DNA from: MR-S7 sp000400995
Lineage (GTDB): Bacteria; Pseudomonadota; Gammaproteobacteria; Burkholderiales; Burkholderiaceae_C
Reading direction: 5' to 3'
NCBI RefSeq assembly: GCF_045291395.1
Contig: NZ_CP152342.1
Span: 1,674,001 to 1,738,000 of the forward strand
DNA: 64,000 nucleotides
This document shows positions 59,899 through 64,000 of the stretch, piece by piece; the first letter of the stretch is position 1; each line of letters begins with the position of its first letter. Below the pieces are notes generated by a model, which saw nothing but the letters and a program-made list of their open reading frames with translations, was not told where the DNA came from and searched no databases. The position numbers were made by a program, and so were the translations under genes.

Positions 59899-61134
59899 AT
59901 GAAGTTTACTATCAAAATGGTAGCTGCTGGCGCTTTGGTGGCTTGCGCTGGCGGCGCATTCGCTCAAAAGGGCGAGACGGTCAAGATCGCCTGGCTGGAC
60001 CCCCTGTCGGGCCTGATGGCGGCGGTGGGAACGAACCAGCTCAAGAGCTTCCAGTTCGTCGCCGAGGAGTTCAACAAGAAGAACGCGTCGGGCGTGAAGT
60101 TCGAGATCATCGGCATCGACAACAAGCTGAGCCCGCAGGAAACCACGAGCGCGCTGCGCTCGGCCATGGACCAGGGCGCGCGCTTCGTGGTGCAGGGCAA
60201 CGGCTCGGGCCCGGCGCTGGCCATCATCGACGCGTTGGAGAAGCACAACGCGCGCAACCCCGGCAAGGAGGTGGTTTACCTCAACTACGCCGCGGTGGAC
60301 CCCGACCTCACCAACAGCAAGTGCAGCTACTGGCACTTCCGCCTGGATGCCGACACCTCCATGAAGATGGAGGCCATGACCACCTTCATGAAGGACCAGG
60401 CGGAGGTCAAGAAGGTCTACCTCATCAACCAGAACTACTCGCACGGCCACCAGGTCTCCAAGTACGCCAAGGAAAACCTCAAGCGCAAGCGCCCCGACGT
60501 GCAGGTGGTGGGCGATGACCTGCACCCCCTGGCGCAGGTGCGCGACTTCTCGCCCTACATCGCCAAGATCAAGCAGTCGGGCGCCGACACCGTGATCACC
60601 GGCAACTGGGGCTCCGACCTGGCGCTGCTCATCAAGGCGGCCAACGACGCGGGCCTGAACAACGTCAATTTCTACACCTACTACGGCGGCGTGACGGGCA
60701 GCCCCACGGCCATGGGCGCGGGCGCGGCCGGGCGGGTGTACATGGTCTCGTACAGCCACCTGAACCTGCCGGGCGACATCGGCCGCATCGTGGGCGAGTA
60801 CAAGAAGAAGTTCAACGACGACATGTACACCGGCGCGGTCTACCACGCCTTCTCCATGCTGGACGCGGCCTTCGTGAAGGCCAAGTCCACCGACCCCGCC
60901 AAGGTGGCCGCGGCCATGGAAGGCATGAAGTTCAACAGCTTCAACGGCGAGGTCGAGATGCGCAAGACCGACCACCAGCTCCAGCAGGGCCTGTTCGTCA
61001 ACCGCTGGGAAAAGGCCGGCGGCAAGTACCCCGTAGATGCGGAGAACACCGGCTACACCTTCGTGCCCGTGAAGTACTACGAGCCCTACGTGGCCAGCAC
61101 GCCCACCTCGTGCCAGATGAAACGGCCCTCCTGA
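59899..61134 (+). CDS. livK: Branched-chain amino acid ABC transporter, periplasmic binding protein
   Basis: 411 residues with AAAGGAGA before the ATG. The signal peptide is MKFTIKMVAAGALVACAGGAFA; the mature receptor has two lobes of the periplasmic-binding-protein type I fold with VKIAWLDPLSGLMAAVGTNQ, GNGSGPALAIIDAL and NYSHGHQVSKYAKENLKR. It captures the ligand for the LivHM permease. A terminator lies after it inside the operon. GTACGC/GCGTAC arms at 59859-59874 form a small hairpin before the start. Confidence 0.93.
   Translation: MKFTIKMVAAGALVACAGGAFAQKGETVKIAWLDPLSGLMAAVGTNQLKSFQFVAEEFNKKNASGVKFEIIGIDNKLSPQETTSALRSAMDQGARFVVQGNGSGPALAIIDALEKHNARNPGKEVVYLNYAAVDPDLTNSKCSYWHFRLDADTSMKMEAMTTFMKDQAEVKKVYLINQNYSHGHQVSKYAKENLKRKRPDVQVVGDDLHPLAQVRDFSPYIAKIKQSGADTVITGNWGSDLALLIKAANDAGLNNVNFYTYYGGVTGSPTAMGAGAAGRVYMVSYSHLNLPGDIGRIVGEYKKKFNDDMYTGAVYHAFSMLDAAFVKAKSTDPAKVAAAMEGMKFNSFNGEVEMRKTDHQLQQGLFVNRWEKAGGKYPVDAENTGYTFVPVKYYEPYVASTPTSCQMKRPS
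59908..59955 (+). repeat. Repeat-like sequence within the livK signal peptide codons
   Basis: TATCAAAATGGTAGCTGCTG and the following bases to GGCGG match the reference repeat (copy 5) at 28 of 38 aligned positions by eye, including TAGCTGCT, GCGCTT and GCGCTGG. It encodes most of the signal peptide (KMVAAGALVACAGG). Chance or convergence on alanine codons is possible. Confidence 0.4.
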
Positions 61135-61162
61135 TTGCGATTCCTGGTGTGAAGACCTTTGG

Positions 61163-61189
61163 GGCCCGACTCTCCTCGGGCCTTTTTTT
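61163..61189 (+). terminator. Terminator-like hairpin between livK and livH
   Basis: GGCCCGA, six-base loop, TCGGGCC and seven T, 28 bases after livK and 22 before livH. It would lower permease expression relative to the binding protein. Confidence 0.85.
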
Positions 61190-61210
61190 CACCTGCCACG
61201 AAGTGTTTCC

Positions 61211-62164
61211 ATGAATCTCGAGTTTTTCGTGATCTCCCTGCTGAACGGCGTCAGCTACGGGCTGCTGCTGTTCATGCTGAGCTCGGGGCTGACTCTGATC
61301 TTCAGCATGATGGGGGTGCTCAATTTCGCCCACACCAGCTTCTACATGCTGGGGGCGTACTTTGCCTACACGCTGTCTGGCGCCATCGGCTTCTGGCCGG
61401 CGCTCTTCGCCGCGCCGCTGCTCGTCGGGGCGCTGGGGGCGCTCTTCGAGCGCTACGCGCTGCGCCGGGTGCACAAGTTCGGCCATGTGCCCGAGCTGCT
61501 GGTCACGTTCGGCCTGTCGTACCTGGTGCTGGAAGTGGTGCAGCTCGTGTGGGGCCGATCCACCGTGCCCTATGGCCTGCCCACGCAGCTCCAGGGGCCG
61601 CTGTTCACGCTGTACGGCACGCAGTTTCCCAAGTCGCGCTCGTTCATCATGCTGGTGGCGGTGCTCATGCTGGTGTCGGTGTGGCTGGTGCTCACGCGCA
61701 CGCGCATCGGCCTGGTGATCCAGGCCGCGCTCAAGCACCCCCACATGGTGGAGGCGCTGGGCCACAACGTGCCGCGCGTGTTCATGCTGGTCTTCGGCGG
61801 CGGCTGCGCGCTGGCGGGCCTGGCCGGCGTGATCGGCGGCAACACCTATGTGACGGAGCCGGCCATGGCCGCGTCCGTGGGCTCCATCATCTTCGTGGTG
61901 GTGGTGGTGGGCGGCATGGGCTCGCTGGCCGGGGCGTTCCTGGCCTCGCTGCTCATCGGCCTGGTGCAGACCTTCGCCGTGGCGCTGGACTATTCGCTGG
62001 TGCATGCCTTTGCCGGGCTGGGCGTGCAGGTCACCGAGCAGACCTTCGGCTACCCGCTGCTCAAGCTCACCATCTCGCAGGTCGCGCCCATCCTGCCGTA
62101 CCTGTTCCTCGTCCTGATTCTGATCTTCCGGCCCAAGGGCCTGCTGGGCACCCGGGAGGATTGA
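61211..62164 (+). CDS. livH: Branched-chain amino acid ABC transporter permease LivH
   Basis: 317 residues with eight or so helices, starting MNLEFFVISLLNGVSYGLLL. GLTLIFSMMGVLNFAHTSFYMLGAY is the hallmark of LivH, with IQAALKHPHMVEALGHNVPR as the cytoplasmic coupling loop to the ATPases. It forms the membrane channel with LivM. Confidence 0.94.
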   Translation: MNLEFFVISLLNGVSYGLLLFMLSSGLTLIFSMMGVLNFAHTSFYMLGAYFAYTLSGAIGFWPALFAAPLLVGALGALFERYALRRVHKFGHVPELLVTFGLSYLVLEVVQLVWGRSTVPYGLPTQLQGPLFTLYGTQFPKSRSFIMLVAVLMLVSVWLVLTRTRIGLVIQAALKHPHMVEALGHNVPRVFMLVFGGGCALAGLAGVIGGNTYVTEPAMAASVGSIIFVVVVVGGMGSLAGAFLASLLIGLVQTFAVALDYSLVHAFAGLGVQVTEQTFGYPLLKLTISQVAPILPYLFLVLILIFRPKGLLGTRED

Positions 62165-62169
62165 AGGCC

Positions 62170-63504
62170 ATGCAAACGACTTCCTCCCTGCCCGCGGCCG
62201 CCGCGCCGCGCGCCACCCGCTACTACCGGTTCAAGCCTCTGAACGTGGGCCGGATCGTCCTTTGGAGCCTGTTCGCCCTCGCGCTCATCGTCGCGCCGAA
62301 GGTGTTCACGAGCGGGCTGGCGCTGACCATGCTCTCGCAGATCGGCTACGCCATCATCATCTGCCTGTCCTACAACATCCTGCTGGGGCAGGGCGGCATG
62401 CTGAGCTTCGGCCATGCGGTGTACACGGGGCTCGGCTCCTTCATCACGGTGCATGCCATCAACATGGCGGGCGCGGGCACGCTGGGCATTCCCCTGGTGC
62501 TCATGCCCATCATCGGCGGGCTGGCGGGCATGTTCTTCGCCGTGGTGCTGGGCTTCGTGACCACCAAGAAGTCGGGCACCACCTTCGCCATGATCACGCT
62601 GGGCATCGGCGAGCTGGTGGCCTCGATGGCGTTGATGTTCCCCGAATTCTTCGGCGGCGAGGGCGGCATCACCACCGACCGCGTGTACGGCGGCAGCGTG
62701 TTCGGCATCACCTTCGGACCCGCGATCCAGGTCTATTACCTGATCGCGGCATATTGCTTCGTCTGCACGGCGCTGATGTTCGCCTTCACCGGCACGCCGC
62801 TGGGGCGCATCCTCAACGCCGTGCGCGACAACCCCGAGCGCGTGGAGTTCATCGGCTACAACACGCAGCGCGTGCGCTACTTCGCCTTCATCATCGCGGG
62901 CTTCTTCGCGGGCGTGGGCGGGGCGCTGGGGGCCATCAACTTCGAGATCGTCACCGGCGCCGACAGCGTGAGCGTGGTGCGCTCGGGCGGCTACCTGCTG
63001 TTCACCTTCCTGGGCGGGGCGACGTTCTTCTTCGGGCCCATCATCGGCGCGGTGCTGCTGGTGCTGGCCTCGGTGTTGCTGTCGGAGCTGTCCAAGGCCT
63101 GGCTGCTGTACCTGGGGCTGGTGTTCCTGTTCATGGTGATGTATGCGCCTGGCGGCATCGCCAGCCTGATCATGATGAACCTGCGGCTGGCCAAGTACGG
63201 CAAGCTGCGCGGCATCATCAGCGCCTACCTGGCGCTGGGCGGCACGGCCCTGGTGGCGGTGCTGGGCGCGGCCGCGATGATCGAGATGACCTACCACCTG
63301 CAGCTCAACGCGGCGCTGGGGCCGCAGCTCACGTTCCTGGGCGCCACGCTGGACGCCCACAGCGCGGGAAGCTGGTTCGGCGCGGGCTTCGTGTTCGTGA
63401 CGGGGCTGGGGCTGTTCGAACTGTGCAGGCGGCAGTTCCTGCGGCAGTGGGGCGAGATCCAGGAAGAAATCGAGCACGAGATCAAGCGCGGGGAGGCGGC
63501 GTGA
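62170..63504 (+). CDS. livM: Branched-chain amino acid ABC transporter permease LivM
   Basis: 444 residues, longer than the usual 330 or so. LSYNILLGQGGMLSFGHAVYTGLG and the coupling-loop stretch LGRILNAVRDNPERVEFIGYN are typical. The extra C-terminal 110 residues (after about 330) form two or three further helices and a charged tail (QEEIEHEIKRGEAA). It overlaps livG by one base and follows livH by five. Confidence 0.93.
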   Translation: MQTTSSLPAAAAPRATRYYRFKPLNVGRIVLWSLFALALIVAPKVFTSGLALTMLSQIGYAIIICLSYNILLGQGGMLSFGHAVYTGLGSFITVHAINMAGAGTLGIPLVLMPIIGGLAGMFFAVVLGFVTTKKSGTTFAMITLGIGELVASMALMFPEFFGGEGGITTDRVYGGSVFGITFGPAIQVYYLIAAYCFVCTALMFAFTGTPLGRILNAVRDNPERVEFIGYNTQRVRYFAFIIAGFFAGVGGALGAINFEIVTGADSVSVVRSGGYLLFTFLGGATFFFGPIIGAVLLVLASVLLSELSKAWLLYLGLVFLFMVMYAPGGIASLIMMNLRLAKYGKLRGIISAYLALGGTALVAVLGAAAMIEMTYHLQLNAALGPQLTFLGATLDAHSAGSWFGAGFVFVTGLGLFELCRRQFLRQWGEIQEEIEHEIKRGEAA

Positions 63505-64000
63505 TGACGACGGACCACCAAGCGGCCTATGCGCTGGAGCTGCGCGACCTGCGCAAGAGCTTCGGCAAGACCGAGATCATCCGCGGCGCCCAGCTCGCCG
63601 TGCAGGCGGGCGAGCGCGTGGCCATCATCGGGCCCAACGGCGCGGGCAAGTCCACGCTGTTCAACCTGATCAGCGGGCGCTTCGCCCCCACCAGTGGCGA
63701 GGTGCTGCTGCACGGCGCGCGCATCGACGGCAAGAAGCCGTTCGAGATCAACCGCATGGGCCTGTCGCGCAGCTTCCAGATCACCAACATCTTTCCCAAG
63801 CTCAGCGTGTTCGAGAACCTGCGCTGCGGCGTGCTCTGGAGCCTGGGCTACCGCTATGCGTTCTGGCGCTTCCTGTCGAAGCTGCAGGACGCCAACGAGC
63901 GCGCCGAGCAACTCATGGAGATGATCAAGCTCGAAAAGAAGCGCGACACGCTGGCCATGAACCTTACCTATGCCGAGCAGCGGGCGCTGGAGATCGGCAT
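63504..64000 (+). CDS. livG: Branched-chain amino acid ABC transporter ATPase LivG (3' end outside window)
   Basis: The first 165 residues are present. Walker A is GPNGAGKSTLF near 39-49; the Q-loop region GLSRSFQITNIFPKLSVFENL is normal for LivG. The signature motif is replaced in this family by the TYAEQRALEIG-like stretch visible at the window end. It energises LivHM together with LivF, which would lie beyond the window. Confidence 0.93.
   Translation, partial: MTTDHQAAYALELRDLRKSFGKTEIIRGAQLAVQAGERVAIIGPNGAGKSTLFNLISGRFAPTSGEVLLHGARIDGKKPFEINRMGLSRSFQITNIFPKLSVFENLRCGVLWSLGYRYAFWRFLSKLQDANERAEQLMEMIKLEKKRDTLAMNLTYAEQRALEIG

Overview
The window is about 64 kb of high-GC chromosome from a betaproteobacterium, most likely of the family Comamonadaceae (Acidovorax / Alicycliphilus / Diaphorobacter-like). 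The reasons are the gene content (smc-zipA-ligA, phaC-phaA-phaB, a hut cluster with hutF and hutG, a valine catabolic cluster), the codon usage, and about a dozen copies of a short dispersed palindromic repeat with the core ATAGCTGCTTGCGCTTG that I associate with that family. I see no prophage, IS element, CRISPR array or plasmid module. The genus is inference.

Layout. 1-8.3 kb: the end of an HMG-CoA-lyase-like gene, small housekeeping and membrane genes, then a minus-strand valine/isobutyrate catabolic cluster (mmsA, LprI-like, isobutyryl-CoA dehydrogenase, TfoX-like, mmsB) with a divergent LysR-type regulator. 8.5-18.5 kb: DHA2-type MFS exporter, rhomboid protease, a membrane/repeat protein, an ABC exporter, a CHASE-PAS-PAS-GGDEF-EAL protein and a YnfA-type membrane protein. 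18.7-27.7 kb: smc, zipA, a VOC protein, ligA, a patatin-like lipase and a nucleotidyltransferase-fold gene with a palindrome over its start codon. 27.8-33.4 kb: a class A PBP, a Nudix hydrolase, an FAH-family hydrolase divergent from a zeta-class GST, and the PgeF/YfiH protein. 33.5-39.8 kb: polyhydroxybutyrate genes phaC, phaA, phaB, then isocitrate lyase behind a pair of 14-bp operator palindromes, convergent with an Rrf2-type regulator. 40.4-49.9 kb: histidine utilisation, hutC-hutH-(PhyH dioxygenase)-hutU-hutD-hutI-hutF-hutG, with HutC-type operators before hutH. 49.9-53.6 kb: psd, an HPP/CBS membrane protein, a second-type infA, tRNA-Pro(UGG) and a DUF1624 acyltransferase. 53.6-58 kb: a tightly overlapping minus-strand run selO-msrB-yciB-bolA followed by a parvulin, with a Crp/Fnr regulator upstream. 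58.1-64 kb: an acyl-CoA synthetase and the branched-chain amino acid ABC system livK-livH-livM-livG (livG cut by the window end).

The genes read as a versatile aerobic heterotroph. Valine and histidine are degraded to acyl-CoA, glutamate and formate; acetyl-CoA is stored as PHB or passed through the glyoxylate shunt; amino acids are imported by the liv system.

Two window-wide observations matter to any user. First, at least ten genes, including the essential ligA as well as aceA, hutU, selO and pgeF, are broken by single-base indels, nearly all in C, G or T runs of four to six. In each case one base restores a full-length family member, so I read these as consensus errors in the sequence rather than real pseudogenes, and I give the repaired gene extents. 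Second, the dispersed repeat lies not only between genes but also in frame inside pgeF and selO and at the end of hutD, it supplies the stop codon of the nucleotidyltransferase gene, and it resembles the signal-peptide codons of livK. No wholly new system was found. The best leads are these repeat-derived coding segments, the palindrome-controlled nucleotidyltransferase, the aceA operator pair and the dioxygenase inside the hut operon.
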